Translations under genes and position numbers: made by a program
Notes under the pieces: model-generated
Databases searched by the model: none
What the model saw: the letters and a program-made list of their open reading frames with translations, nothing else
What the model was told of the DNA's origin: nothing
Part shown: piece after piece, positions 47,353 through 57,782 of the stretch
How the letters are laid out: each line of letters begins with the position of its first letter
Numbering within the stretch: the first letter of the stretch is position 1
From: Desulfoferula mesophila
Lineage (GTDB): Bacteria > Desulfobacterota > Desulfarculia > Desulfarculales > Desulfarculaceae
DNA: 64,000 nucleotides
Direction: 5' to 3'
Assembly: GCF_037076455.1 (NCBI RefSeq)
Contig: NZ_AP028679.1
Location: forward strand, 573,501 to 637,500

Positions 47353-48269
47353 CCGGCCAAGCCCTCGAACTGCAGGGAGCGCTTGACCAACAGGTCGCAG
47401 CAATAGCCGATGTTGGCCGGGCTGTAGATGGTCAACTCGTCGCGATAGAAGCTGTCGAACAGCCAGGCGCCGACCTCGCGGGCGTCCCGGCAGTGGCGGA
47501 AGCGGGCCGCGATTTTCCGGTGCCAGTCCGCCAGGTGCTCCTGGGTGTCTTGCAGATAGCGGGCGGCCTGGTCGCCGGGCAAGGCGCCCTGGTGGCCCAG
47601 GCCCAGCACCGTGGGCCGCCGGGCGGCGATGTCCGCCAGGGTGGCCAGGTAGTCGGGGTAGGATACGAAATACAGGGGAAAGCCGGGCCGGTCCGGGTGG
47701 TGGAACCCGGCCGAGTCCGAGGCCAGCAAGGCCCCCGTATCCGGCAACCAGGCCAAGAGCCCGCCGGGGACGTGGCCCCGGGAGGGCAACAACTCCACCC
47801 GCTGGCCTCCCACCGTCAGGCTCTCGCCCGCTTCCAAAATCTCCAGGCGCTGGGCGGGCAGGGGCTCCAGGGCGGGCCAGGCCCGGGGCTCGGCCAAGCC
47901 GGCCCGGCGGATCACCTCGGCGCTGCTGAAGTCGTCGTCCGCGCTGAAGCGGCCCAGGGTGCTGGCTCGGCCCAGCAGCTCGCTGGACTTGGCGGTGAGC
48001 ACCAGGCGCGCCTGGGGCAGGCCTTCCAGCAACCCCCTGGCCCCGGCGCTGTGGTCGCTGTGGGCGTGGGAGAGGATCACCCGGCCCACCTGCTCGGGGG
48101 CCAGGCCCAGGCGGGCCAGCTGGGTCAGCACCAGGGGGGTGGTGCAGCTCATGCCCACCTCGAAAAGGGCGGCTTCTTCGCCGTCCCGTATCAGGTACAG
48201 GCTCAGATGGTGCTCGCCCAAAAGCCATAGATGGGGGCTCAGTTGTCGCGGCGGAATGAAGCCGGTCAT
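47349..48269 (-). CDS. MBL-fold metallo-hydrolase
   Basis: The 306-residue product has the glyoxalase II-like set: ILSHAHSDHSAG (His68, His70, Asp72, His73), SRGHVPGGLLAWL with the next His, LLASDSAGF, and VLGLGHQGALPG near the end. The substrate is unknown; the long C-terminal helical part is common in such hydrolases. The ATG at 48269 has GGGGAG five bases upstream. It is divergent from the exported hydratase gene. Confidence 0.85.
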   Translation of the reverse strand: MTGFIPPRQLSPHLWLLGEHHLSLYLIRDGEEAALFEVGMSCTTPLVLTQLARLGLAPEQVGRVILSHAHSDHSAGARGLLEGLPQARLVLTAKSSELLGRASTLGRFSADDDFSSAEVIRRAGLAEPRAWPALEPLPAQRLEILEAGESLTVGGQRVELLPSRGHVPGGLLAWLPDTGALLASDSAGFHHPDRPGFPLYFVSYPDYLATLADIAARRPTVLGLGHQGALPGDQAARYLQDTQEHLADWHRKIAARFRHCRDAREVGAWLFDSFYRDELTIYSPANIGYCCDLLVKRSLQFEGLAG

Positions 48270-48433
48270 GATATCTCCCCCCAATGCCTAAGGTGCGGCC
48301 AGGCCCCAATATTTCACAAAGCGCCGGGCCGGGCAAGGCCCCCGAAACGGAGGTTGTCGCTCCCCGGAGCCTGTGTCAGGATTACGGCCCATGGCCGGGA
48401 GGTTTCACCCGGACCGTTTCAGGAGGATGGGTG

Positions 48434-49270
48434 ATGAACAAATTGCTGGCCGGGCTGAGCGCGGCCGTTATCTCGTTGGCCCTGGCCTTGCCGGCCCTGG
48501 CCCAAAGCGACCGCGAGGTGGCCCTGGCCATCTACAAGAACTTCCAGGCGGGCCAGGCCCTGCCCCTGGCCTCCAAGATGAGGCCGGGTCTGACCCTGGC
48601 CCAGGCCTACGGGGTGCAGACCGCCCTGGTGGCGCTGTTCCGCTCCCACGAGGACCAGGTGGCCGGCTACAAGGCCGGGCTCACCAGCCAGGCGGTGCAG
48701 CAGCGCTTCGGGGCCAAGGGGCCGGCCCTGGGGGTGCTCATGGCCTCCATGCGCCGCTACAAGGTGGTCAGGCGCGCCGACTTCCGCAACCTGGCCCTGG
48801 AGGTGGAGATCGCCTATCTGCTGGGCAAGCCCATCAGCCGGCCGGTGACCCACCGCACGGTGCGCGAGTACGTGCTGGGCATCGCCCCGGCGGTGGAGTT
48901 GCCCGACTTGGCCTATGCCGACATGTCGGCCGTGACCCTGCCCGACATCGTGGCCGCCAACGTCGTCTGCCGCGGGTTCATCCTGGGGCCGATGGTGCGG
49001 GCGGACAAGCTGGACCCCAACGTCACCCAGGGCCAGCTCTGGCGGGGCGGCAAGCCCCTGACCCCGGCGGTGGGCGCCAAGGCGGCGCTGGGCTCCCAGT
49101 GGGAGGCCCTGGCCTGGAGTGTGAACCAGGCCCTGGCCATGTACGGCCCCTTGTCCGAGGGCTCGGTGATCCTCACCGGCTCCCTGGGGCCCATGTTCCC
49201 CGGCGAGCCCGGCTCCTACGAGGCGGTGTTCAGCGGCGGATTGGGCCGGGTGGCCTTTGAGGTGAAATAA
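48434..49270 (+). CDS. Exported 2-keto-4-pentenoate hydratase-like protein
   Basis: The 278-residue product has a clear signal peptide ([18 protein letters not shown] then LPALAQ). The rest matches the MhpD/FAH-type hydratase fold: [33 protein letters not shown] and PAVELPD carrying the expected metal-binding Glu residues, and [16 protein letters not shown]. Cytoplasmic relatives hydrate 2-hydroxypenta-2,4-dienoate in catechol breakdown. Export of such an enzyme is unusual. AGGAGG lies seven bases before the ATG. The frame continues upstream to 48284 but only as leader. Confidence 0.8.
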   Translation: MNKLLAGLSAAVISLALALPALAQSDREVALAIYKNFQAGQALPLASKMRPGLTLAQAYGVQTALVALFRSHEDQVAGYKAGLTSQAVQQRFGAKGPALGVLMASMRRYKVVRRADFRNLALEVEIAYLLGKPISRPVTHRTVREYVLGIAPAVELPDLAYADMSAVTLPDIVAANVVCRGFILGPMVRADKLDPNVTQGQLWRGGKPLTPAVGAKAALGSQWEALAWSVNQALAMYGPLSEGSVILTGSLGPMFPGEPGSYEAVFSGGLGRVAFEVK

Positions 49271-49368
49271 AAAACCTCCACGCCGACGCAACGCTTCGCC
49301 CCTGGCCGGAGCGGGGGCGAAGACCGGCTTGACAGGCGTCTCCCCAGGGACTACACCAATAAGAGCTT

Positions 49369-49513
49369 ATTCTCGGGGCGGGGTGCGATTCCCCACCGGC
49401 GGTATCCCGGCCAAGGCCGGGGAGCCCGCGAGCGCCCCTTCGTGCGCGAAGGGGGTCAGCAGATCTGGTGAGAGGCCAGAGCCGACGGTGACAGTCCGGA
49501 TGAGAGAGGATAA
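49369..49513 (+). ncRNA. FMN riboswitch (RFN element)
   Basis: The conserved blocks are in order: TTCTCGGGGCGGGGTG, ATTCCCCACCGGCGGT, GGAGCCCGCGAGCGCC, GTCAGCAGATCTGGTGAGA, CCAGAGCCGACGGTGACAG and CGGATGAGAGAGGATAA. It should bind FMN and lower ribB expression when flavin is plentiful. About 115 bases separate it from the ribB start; they include a GC hairpin and a small GCGCC-GGA-GGCGC stem next to the ribosome site, possible expression platforms. Confidence 0.95.
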
Positions 49514-49634
49514 GACAGTCCGCATCCCTCGGGGTGCCGGTGGGCCGTTTCGCGGCGCGCCCGGCGCCGCGCGCATGCCCGTTCTGTCTCCCCGCCCATA
49601 CCATCAACCGCGCCGGAGGCGCAGGAGTATGCAC

Positions 49635-50276
49635 ATGGGCGAAGCACTATTGGAGCAGTTCGGCAATCAGGAGCAACGGGTCCAGCGGGCCCTGGAGGCG
49701 GTGCGCCAGGGACGGGGAGTCTTGGTCACCGACGACGAGGACCGGGAAAACGAGGGCGACCTCATCTTTGCGGCCCAATCGCTAACCACCGAACAGATGG
49801 CGGCCCTCATCCGCGAGTGCAGCGGCATCGTCTGCCTGTGCCTGCCTTCGGACAAGGTGAAGAGCCTGGACCTGCCCCCCATGACCCCCGCCAACTCCAG
49901 CCGCTATCAGACCGCTTTCACCGTATCCATCGAGGCGGCCCAAGGGGTGACCACCGGGGTGTCGGCCGCGGACCGCCTCGCCACGGTGCGGGCGGCCATC
50001 GCCGAGGACGCCACCCCCGCCGACCTCAACCGGCCGGGCCACGTCTTCCCCCTGCAGGCCCGCGACGGCGGGGTCTTGGAGCGCCGGGGGCACACCGAGG
50101 CCACGGTGGACCTCATGCGCCTGGCCGGGCTCGCGCCCTACGGGGTGCTCTGTGAGCTGACCAACCCCGACGGCTCCATGGCCCGTTTGCCACGCATCGT
50201 GGATTTTGCCCGGAGCAGCGGCTATCCGGTGGTGACCGTGGAGGATTTGGCGGCCTATCGGGTGGGACAAGCCTGA
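49635..50276 (+). CDS. ribB: 3,4-dihydroxy-2-butanone 4-phosphate synthase
   Basis: The 213-residue product is close in layout to E. coli Rib[21 protein letters not shown] with the catalytic Asp/Glu cluster, [48 protein letters not shown] and [16 protein letters not shown]. It makes the four-carbon unit of riboflavin from ribulose 5-phosphate. No GTP cyclohydrolase II domain is fused. AGGAG lies seven bases before the ATG at 49635; an ATG two codons earlier is too close. Controlled by the upstream FMN riboswitch. Confidence 0.93.
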   Translation: MGEALLEQFGNQEQRVQRALEAVRQGRGVLVTDDEDRENEGDLIFAAQSLTTEQMAALIRECSGIVCLCLPSDKVKSLDLPPMTPANSSRYQTAFTVSIEAAQGVTTGVSAADRLATVRAAIAEDATPADLNRPGHVFPLQARDGGVLERRGHTEATVDLMRLAGLAPYGVLCELTNPDGSMARLPRIVDFARSSGYPVVTVEDLAAYRVGQA

Positions 50277-50279
50277 GGA

Positions 50280-50491
50280 AAGGGCGGCTGCGCCAGGCGA
50301 CGCTATGCTGCGTTACGGGCATCGCCCGCCCGAAGCCTTGCCTAGCCCCACCTGGCTGTGCCGCAAGTAAGGGCGGCTGCGCCAGTCGTCCGTGGGCTGG
50401 GTTGCCGGAATCGCTTGGACCTCGGTGTATTGGCATATACGCCTGCGGTCTGCGCTCACCGGTGCCTGGCCCACGAACCCCTGGCTGTGCC
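50280..50491. repeat. Intergenic region with dispersed short repeats
   Basis: AAGGGCGGCTGCGCCAG occurs at 50280-50296 and 50369-50385 (period 89), and CCTGGCTGTGCC at 50351-50362 and 50480-50491. No gene is seen between ribB and lexA. The pattern suggests a partly duplicated, decaying repeat element. Confidence 0.6.
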
Positions 50492-50536
50492 ACGGGGATG
50501 GGGGCCGCTCGGGCAGCCATCCAGGCAATAGCGTAG

Positions 50537-50570
50537 GTTGGGTAGAGGGCTTGCCAGCCCGAAACCCAAC
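50537..50570. repeat. Palindromic intergenic element (GTTGGGT type)
   Basis: GTTGGGT and ACCCAAC enclose an inner stem GGGCT-TGCC-AGCCC. Similar GTTGGGTTTCG-like palindromes recur between genes in many bacteria. It lies downstream of lexA. Confidence 0.6.
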
Positions 50571-50612
50571 GATTCTCATGCGGAAAAGGACGTGGACGGA
50601 CGGCGAAGCCGC

Positions 50613-51212
50613 CTAATTCTTGCGGACCAGGCCCACCATGACCCCCAAAACCCGGGGGGGATCGTCTTCCGGGCCCACCATGATGCTCTTGACCGCCGGG
50701 TTGGCCGCCCTGAGCTCCAGGCCCTGGGCGTGGGGCACGAAATGCTTCAGGGTGACCTCGTCGCCCAACAGCACCGCAGCCACCTCTCCGGCGCGGGCGT
50801 CTTCCTGGGCCCGGATGATCACCAGGTCGCCCTCGGCGATGTGGTCGCCGACCATGGAGTCGCCCCGCACCCTGAGGGCAAAGAAGCGGCCCGAGCCGAA
50901 GAAGCCCGGCTCCAGGCCCAGCACCTCCTCGGCGTCTTCCACGGCCAGGATGGGCTGGCCGGCGGCGATCCGGCCCAACACCGGGATGCCCCTGCGGCTA
51001 TGCAACACCTCCAGGGCCCGCGGTCTTCCGGCCCGGGAGCGCATATAGCCCTTTTTTTCCAGGGCCTTCATGTGGTCGTGGGCCGCGCGGGGGGAGCGGA
51101 AGCCGAAATGAGAAGCCACCTCGCGCACCGTGGGAGGATATCCCTGGCTGCTGGTGAACTCTTCGATGAACTCCAGGACCTGGGCCTGGCGTTGGGTCAA
51201 CCCACGAGTCAT
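50613..51212 (-). CDS. lexA: SOS repressor LexA
   Basis: The 199-residue product has an N-terminal winged helix (GYPPTVREVASHFGFRSPRAAHDHMKAL), the cleavage site Ala84-Gly85 in GRIAAGQP, the catalytic Ser119 in RGDSM and Lys156 in DEVTLKHF. It represses SOS genes and cuts itself when RecA is activated. The gene has its own promoter with an overlapping dyad that may be its operator. Confidence 0.95.
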   Translation of the reverse strand: MTRGLTQRQAQVLEFIEEFTSSQGYPPTVREVASHFGFRSPRAAHDHMKALEKKGYMRSRAGRPRALEVLHSRRGIPVLGRIAAGQPILAVEDAEEVLGLEPGFFGSGRFFALRVRGDSMVGDHIAEGDLVIIRAQEDARAGEVAAVLLGDEVTLKHFVPHAQGLELRAANPAVKSIMVGPEDDPPRVLGVMVGLVRKN

Positions 51213-51242
51213 AAGCTTCCTCCACCCTTAGCGGATGCCTTC

Positions 51243-51271
51243 ATACTATACGCGGGTCTAGTTTTAGTCAA
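51243..51271 (-). promoter_or_regulatory. lexA promoter with overlapping dyad (candidate SOS box)
   Basis: On the minus strand TTGACT (51266-51271) and a -10-like TAGTAT (17-base spacer) precede lexA by about 30 bp. The -10 overlaps a dyad at 51245-51262, ACTA-n-AC-n4-GT-n-TAGT. It differs from the CTGT-n8-ACAG, GAAC-n4-GTTC and Geobacter-type boxes I know. Confidence 0.5.
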
Positions 51272-51298
51272 GGCAAAAGCGATGGCGCGGGGTAGGTT

Positions 51299-53224
51299 TT
51301 ATGGAAGGGGCGCGGCCCCCAGCACCAGGCCCCAGGCGGCCAGGCCCAGGAGTAGAAGCAGGAGCAGGACCTCGTTGGCCTTTACCGGGATCGCGGCCGC
51401 GGCGGGGGCCGGCAGGCGCCAGGTGCACACGGCGTAGAAGACGGCCAGGGACAGGGCCAGGCAGGTGGTGGGCAGAATCTCGGGCAAGGTGCCGAACCCG
51501 CTGGGCAGCGACCGGGTCAGGTTGAGGCCCAGGCGGCCGCCCAGGCTGAGGATCAGGGGGTTGGGCGCTCCGGGCAGGGCCAGGCGCAGCCAGGGCAGCA
51601 AGGTCAGCAACCAGGTGTAGGCCAGCCCCAGGGCGGCGGGCAACCACCAGGCCAGCCGCCACCAGGGGCGGCTGAGGGCCTCCAGCACCGGGGCCAACAA
51701 CAGGGCCGCCGGGGGCAGGAGCACCACGGCCAAAAGGCCGGGCGGGGCGCTGCCGCCGTGCCAGCGGTACCAGCCGGTGAAGCACATGGCCGCCAGGTGC
51801 AGCCCGGCGGGCAACAGATACTGCAGGCTGGGGGCCGGACGCCGCCGCAGGCTCAGCGGCAAGCCGCCCAGGGCCACCAGCAGGATGGGGGCGGCGGGCA
51901 ACAGGCCATAGGCCTGGTCCAGGAACAGGCCGCCGGAAAAGGCGGCCAGAGGGGTCCACCAATACAGGGCCTGTTGCCACCAGCCCAGGTTTTCCTGCAC
52001 CGCCGGGCCCAGGATCGGGGGCCAGGACTCCCAAGGGCCGAATAGCGTAGCGGCCAACACCAGCGCCGGGGCCGAGGCCAGGGCTCCGGCTGCCCAGGGC
52101 CCCAGGGGGCGGCGCAGCAACTCGAAAAGGCCCATGAGCAACAACCCCCCGGCCAGCGCGAAATAGCGCAGGTCCAGGCCCAGCAGCAGCAGGCAGGCGA
52201 CCGTGAGCAGGGGCAGGGCGCTCCAGGGGCTGGTGCGGGCCCAGGTAAGCAGACGCAGGGCGCACAGGGCCAGCAAAATGGCCGGGGCCTCGGGCAGGGC
52301 CATGCCCCCGGCGATGAACACCGGCGCCGCGCCAAGGCCCAAGACGGTGGCCACGGCGGCGGGTCCGGCCCGCACCCCCACCGCCCTAAGCCAGCTGAGC
52401 AGCACCGCCGCGCTCAAGGCCATGAAAACGGCTTGCTGCAATAGCACCGCCAAACGCCCGCCCACCGCATAGGCCGGGGAGATGATCAGGGCGAACAGGG
52501 GGATCAGGCTGCCGCCGGGGCGGTCGGGGTCTTCCGGGGCCTCGGAGTTCCAATAGAAGCCGCGGTGTTCCGGGCCGGGGGCGTTGGGTTCCAGGGACAG
52601 GGGCTGTCCGGCAGCCACGGCGTGGGCTTGCACGAGATAGGCGCTTTCGCCGCTGCTGGCGCTGAAGGTCTGGGCCAGCCAGGGGGCGGGCAGGCTGAAG
52701 ACCACCAGGGCGCTCAAAAGCACCGCCGCCAGGCCCTTGCGGCCCAGGGGGCGCTCACCCTCCGGGGTGGGGGCCAGAAAGGCCCGCCATACCAGGCGCA
52801 GGAGGATGGCCGTCTTGGCCGCGGCCAGGCCCAGATAGATGAGCCCCAGGGCCAGGGTGCCGTTGCCCAGCACGTTGTACACCAGCACCAGCACCACCCC
52901 GGCGGCCAAGAGCAGGTAGGTGTAGGCGTCCAGGCGCTGGGCCCGGCGGCACTCCTCCAGCGCCTCGGGGTCCGCCCCGGAGAGCAGATAGGCGAGCAGC
53001 CCCAGCACCAGGGTGGGCAACACCGCCGCGGCGGGCAGGGCCAGGGAGACGAAGAGCTGAAGACCCGCCGGACGCACCAGATCGCCCCAGGCCACCGGGC
53101 CGGGCCGTTCGGGCAGGCCGAACATCTGCCAAAATGCGTGCAGCAGCAGGGCGGCCATCACCCCGGCGGCCAGACCCAGGAGCATCTGCAGCCAGATATA
53201 TCGGGTGCTCTTGGGCGCGGGCAT
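51299..53224 (-). CDS. Polytopic membrane protein, GT-C-like, unknown
   Basis: The 641-residue product has about 15 hydrophobic helices. A soluble loop between about residues 195 and 245 holds SASSGESAYLVQAHAVAAGQ and RGFYWNSEAPEDPDRPGGSL, with several acidic residues in positions suggestive of GT-C enzymes, but there is no clear match. GGGAGGGG precedes the ATG. It is the last gene of the long run from sucC, 46 bp after the sirtuin, and may act on the cell surface together with the GT4 gene. Confidence 0.6.
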   Translation of the reverse strand: MPAPKSTRYIWLQMLLGLAAGVMAALLLHAFWQMFGLPERPGPVAWGDLVRPAGLQLFVSLALPAAAVLPTLVLGLLAYLLSGADPEALEECRRAQRLDAYTYLLLAAGVVLVLVYNVLGNGTLALGLIYLGLAAAKTAILLRLVWRAFLAPTPEGERPLGRKGLAAVLLSALVVFSLPAPWLAQTFSASSGESAYLVQAHAVAAGQPLSLEPNAPGPEHRGFYWNSEAPEDPDRPGGSLIPLFALIISPAYAVGGRLAVLLQQAVFMALSAAVLLSWLRAVGVRAGPAAVATVLGLGAAPVFIAGGMALPEAPAILLALCALRLLTWARTSPWSALPLLTVACLLLLGLDLRYFALAGGLLLMGLFELLRRPLGPWAAGALASAPALVLAATLFGPWESWPPILGPAVQENLGWWQQALYWWTPLAAFSGGLFLDQAYGLLPAAPILLVALGGLPLSLRRRPAPSLQYLLPAGLHLAAMCFTGWYRWHGGSAPPGLLAVVLLPPAALLLAPVLEALSRPWWRLAWWLPAALGLAYTWLLTLLPWLRLALPGAPNPLILSLGGRLGLNLTRSLPSGFGTLPEILPTTCLALSLAVFYAVCTWRLPAPAAAAIPVKANEVLLLLLLLGLAAWGLVLGAAPLP

Positions 53225-53270
53225 CACCCCTCCCTGGGCAAGGTGCTACATAGTCGCACAGCCCCGGCGC

Positions 53271-54047
53271 TCAGGCAAGGTCGCCTTGGTTCGCGGCCGC
53301 CATCCCTTTGAGGCGGCCCACCATCTCTACCAGGACGGGCAAGACCTCCGAGCCGTCGGCCCTGATGCTCACGTCGGCCACCCGGCCGGTGAGGGGAGTG
53401 GGCTCCAGGTTGATCTCTATGACCGTGGCCCCGGCGGATTGGGCCAGGATGGGCAGGTGGCTGGCCGGGGCCACCACCGCGCTGGTGCCCACCACCAGCA
53501 TGGCCGAGCAGCCCTGGGCCGCGGCCATGGCCGCCAAGAGGGCCCGCTGGGGTATGGGCTCGCCGAAAAACACCACGTCCGGCTTGATGAGGCCGCCGCA
53601 GGCGCAGCGAGGGGGCAGGGTGTCCATGGACATTTCATTGCGCCCCAGCACTTGGCCGCAATCCAGGCAAACCAGCCGGCGGCTGGAGCCGTGGAACTCC
53701 ACCACCGCCCGGGAGCCGGCCTCTTGGTGCAGGCCGTCGATGTTCTGGGTGACCACGATATCCAAGGCCCCCAGGGCCTCCAACTGGGTCAGGGCCCGGT
53801 GGGCCCGGTTGGGCCGGGCCGTGAGAACCAGTTCGTCCAGCTCGTTGAGCATGGCCCAGACCCGCACCGGATCGCGTTGAAAAGCGTCTATGCTGGCGTA
53901 TTCCATGGGGTCGTATTTGCCCCACAGGCCTTGGGAGCCGCGGAAAGCGGGGATGCCGCTGTCCACGCTGATGCCCGCGCCGGTGAGCGCCACCGTGCTG
54001 GGGCTGGCGGCCAAAATTTCGGCTATTTTTTCAAGTTGCTCCAACAC
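53271..54047 (-). CDS. Sirtuin (NAD-dependent protein deacylase)
   Basis: The 258-residue product has GAGISVDSGIPAFRG (residues 23-37), TQNIDGLH (100-107), catalytic His119 in EFHGS, zinc Cys at 127, 130, 148 and 150, and VVGTSAVVAPAS. It removes acyl groups from lysine using NAD+. The Tyr-x-x-Arg pair of succinyl-specific sirtuins is absent (the region reads AMLNELDEL), so deacetylation is more likely. GTG start with GAGG seven bases upstream. Nine base pairs after the GT4 gene. Confidence 0.92.
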   Translation of the reverse strand: MLEQLEKIAEILAASPSTVALTGAGISVDSGIPAFRGSQGLWGKYDPMEYASIDAFQRDPVRVWAMLNELDELVLTARPNRAHRALTQLEALGALDIVVTQNIDGLHQEAGSRAVVEFHGSSRRLVCLDCGQVLGRNEMSMDTLPPRCACGGLIKPDVVFFGEPIPQRALLAAMAAAQGCSAMLVVGTSAVVAPASHLPILAQSAGATVIEINLEPTPLTGRVADVSIRADGSEVLPVLVEMVGRLKGMAAANQGDLA

Positions 54048-54056
54048 CGCGTATCC

Positions 54057-55310
54057 TCAGTTCCGCACCTGGCCGTAGAGTGCGGCCATGTCGCCGGCCA
54101 GGCGCGCTTTAGCATGATTTTGCCATACATATAGTTGCAGCGCCTCCCCCAGGCGCTTGGCTCGGTCGCCCTGGTCCAAAAGCAGGGCCAGGCCCCGGGC
54201 CAGGGCCAGGGCGTCGCCCGCCGGGGCGGTGATTCCCCTGGCGCGCTCGACCAACCCCCCATCCAGCTTTTGTTCGGCGGGTCCCAGAAGGTCGGGCACC
54301 CCCCCCACCCCGGTGGATACCACCGGCAGGCCGCAGGCTCCCCCCTCCAGGATGGCCAGGGGGGTTCCCTCATTGTTGCTGGTCATCAGCAAAAGGTCCA
54401 GCCCCGGGAAAAAGGCCTCCCGGTCCGCCCGGCTGCCCAAAAAGCGCACCCGCTCCTCCAGCCCCAGCTCTCGGGCCTGCCGCCGCAGGGCGGCCATCTG
54501 CGCTTCGTCGCCTCCGCCGACCAGCACGAAGCGGCAGCGGGCGAAAAGCTCCGGACGCGCCTGGCGTAGGGCGGCGGCGGTGCTGAGGAACAGGCCGTAG
54601 TTCTTGACCGGGGCCACCCGGCCCACCGCGCCCACCAGCCGCTCATCGTCGGGCACCCCCAGCTCGGCCCGGAAGCGCCGCCGCCCGGCCTCGGGACTGG
54701 CAAAGGGCTCCAAATCCACGCCCAGGGGCACCAGCACGGTTTTCCAGTCCGGGCTCACCCGGTAGGTCTCCACCAGCTCGCGCCGCTGCCGGGGGCTCAG
54801 CGTCACCACCCGCCAGGTGGCCCAGCGGGCCAGGAAGCGCTCCAAGCCCAGGAACAGGCGGGCCTTGGCCGGGCCGAAATAGGAATGGAAGGTGTGGCCG
54901 TGGAAGGTGTGCACGCAACGCGGGCGCGGCCATCCGGCCAGGGCGGCCAAGGGGCGGTAGATCAGCACGGCGCTACGGCCCAGCATGCCGGCCTTGGCCC
55001 CGTGGCTGCACACCACGTGGGGTTTGGTTTCCACCAGCAGGCGCAATACCTCCCCCAAGGCGGCCAGGTCGTCCCGCGGGTTTATGGGCCGCCCCAGGCG
55101 GGGCAAATCGCGCCAGGTCAGGCCCTGGGCTTTTAGCTCCGGCCCCAGGTCGTCCTCTCCGGGCGGCACCCGTCCGGCGGCCAGGGTCTGGGCGAAACGG
55201 GCCGGGTCCAGCTCCTGGTGCAGCCAGGCCACGTGGCGGGCCGGGCCGCCCACGTTGAGACGGGTGATGAGCCGGAACACCCGGCGAGGTGGCTGGGGAG
55301 AGGCCTTCAT
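54057..55310 (-). CDS. GT4-family glycosyltransferase
   Basis: The 417-residue product has the N-terminal RLITRLNVGGPARHVAWL start of GT4 enzymes, a middle SPRQRRELVETYRV, and the donor site RFVLVGGGDEAQMAAL and MTSNNEGTPLAILEGGACGLPVVST with the conserved Glu. It likely adds a sugar to a lipid-linked glycan. It lies inside the acetylation gene run, between the GNAT/HDAC fusion and the sirtuin, with no obvious link to them. Confidence 0.9.
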   Translation of the reverse strand: MKASPQPPRRVFRLITRLNVGGPARHVAWLHQELDPARFAQTLAAGRVPPGEDDLGPELKAQGLTWRDLPRLGRPINPRDDLAALGEVLRLLVETKPHVVCSHGAKAGMLGRSAVLIYRPLAALAGWPRPRCVHTFHGHTFHSYFGPAKARLFLGLERFLARWATWRVVTLSPRQRRELVETYRVSPDWKTVLVPLGVDLEPFASPEAGRRRFRAELGVPDDERLVGAVGRVAPVKNYGLFLSTAAALRQARPELFARCRFVLVGGGDEAQMAALRRQARELGLEERVRFLGSRADREAFFPGLDLLLMTSNNEGTPLAILEGGACGLPVVSTGVGGVPDLLGPAEQKLDGGLVERARGITAPAGDALALARGLALLLDQGDRAKRLGEALQLYVWQNHAKARLAGDMAALYGQVRN

Positions 55311-55357
55311 AGTCTAGCGATTGTACCGCATGGGACCTGACGGCCAAAGCCCTTGGC

Positions 55358-57097
<1,740 letters not shown>

Positions 57098-57131
57098 GAG
57101 CCTGACTCCCAGGAGGACGCTCGAGGGGCCT

Positions 57132-57764
57132 CTAGTCCTCGCCCATGCCGAAAAGCAGGTTGTGGAAAGCCTTGACCGTTTCCTTGGTGATCGCCTGGCC
57201 CACCCGGGCCATGAACAGGTTCTCGGGCCGAAGGCTGATGTTGGGCTCGTTGGTGGGGTATTGCTTGAAGCCCAAGGGCCCCAGCAGGTGGATCAAGGTG
57301 TCGCGGTATTCCTGCAGCGATTTCTTGGTGTGGTCCAAATCCCAGGTCCAGGAATAGCCGACAATATATAGTATGCGCTCGTCGTTGGCCTGGTCGTCCA
57401 CCAACATTTCCAGCATGGGGCGCATCAGCTTGTGATCGCGCCAGCCCCGGGCGGTCTCCCCGAACAGCTCGAAGAGCACCGGCGGCCTGAGCCGGGTCCA
57501 GCGCTCGCCCTCCTGGGGGGGGCGCAGCACGCAATAGCCCACGATGCGCTTGTCCTCGGCCAGGGCCAGGCACAGATTCACCTGGGGCTGGGCGGCCACG
57601 CTGGTCAGGCTGGCCTTGCTGGTGAGAATGGAACGGTAGGCGCTGAACACCCCGATGCCCGGGTCCAACTCCAAGGAGGCCATTTCCTCGGCGCTGACCC
57701 GGTCGCGCAAGAGCACCTCTCCACGGGGAGTGTCGATGATGCGCTGGCGGGGTGTGATGCTCAA
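57132..57764 (-). CDS. AcuA-like GNAT protein acetyltransferase
   Basis: The 210-residue product has the length and layout of Bacillus AcuA: the C-terminal part YSWTWDLDHTKKSLQEYRD and TNEPNISLRPENLFMARVG parallel AcuA closely, as does the IVGYCVLRPP strand. AcuA acetylates acetyl-CoA synthetase to switch it off. The start is TTG; the ribosome site is weak. It lies between a GNAT and the GNAT/HDAC fusion, all with gaps under 40 bp. The acs gene is not in view. Confidence 0.8.
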   Translation of the reverse strand: MSITPRQRIIDTPRGEVLLRDRVSAEEMASLELDPGIGVFSAYRSILTSKASLTSVAAQPQVNLCLALAEDKRIVGYCVLRPPQEGERWTRLRPPVLFELFGETARGWRDHKLMRPMLEMLVDDQANDERILYIVGYSWTWDLDHTKKSLQEYRDTLIHLLGPLGFKQYPTNEPNISLRPENLFMARVGQAITKETVKAFHNLLFGMGED

Positions 57765-57782
57765 GATTGTTTCCGCTGTCGG

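Noticed and set aside
48284-48433. Longer start for the exported hydratase
   Set aside because: The ATG at 48434 has a perfect AGGAGG and begins the signal peptide; the upstream part is not protein-like.
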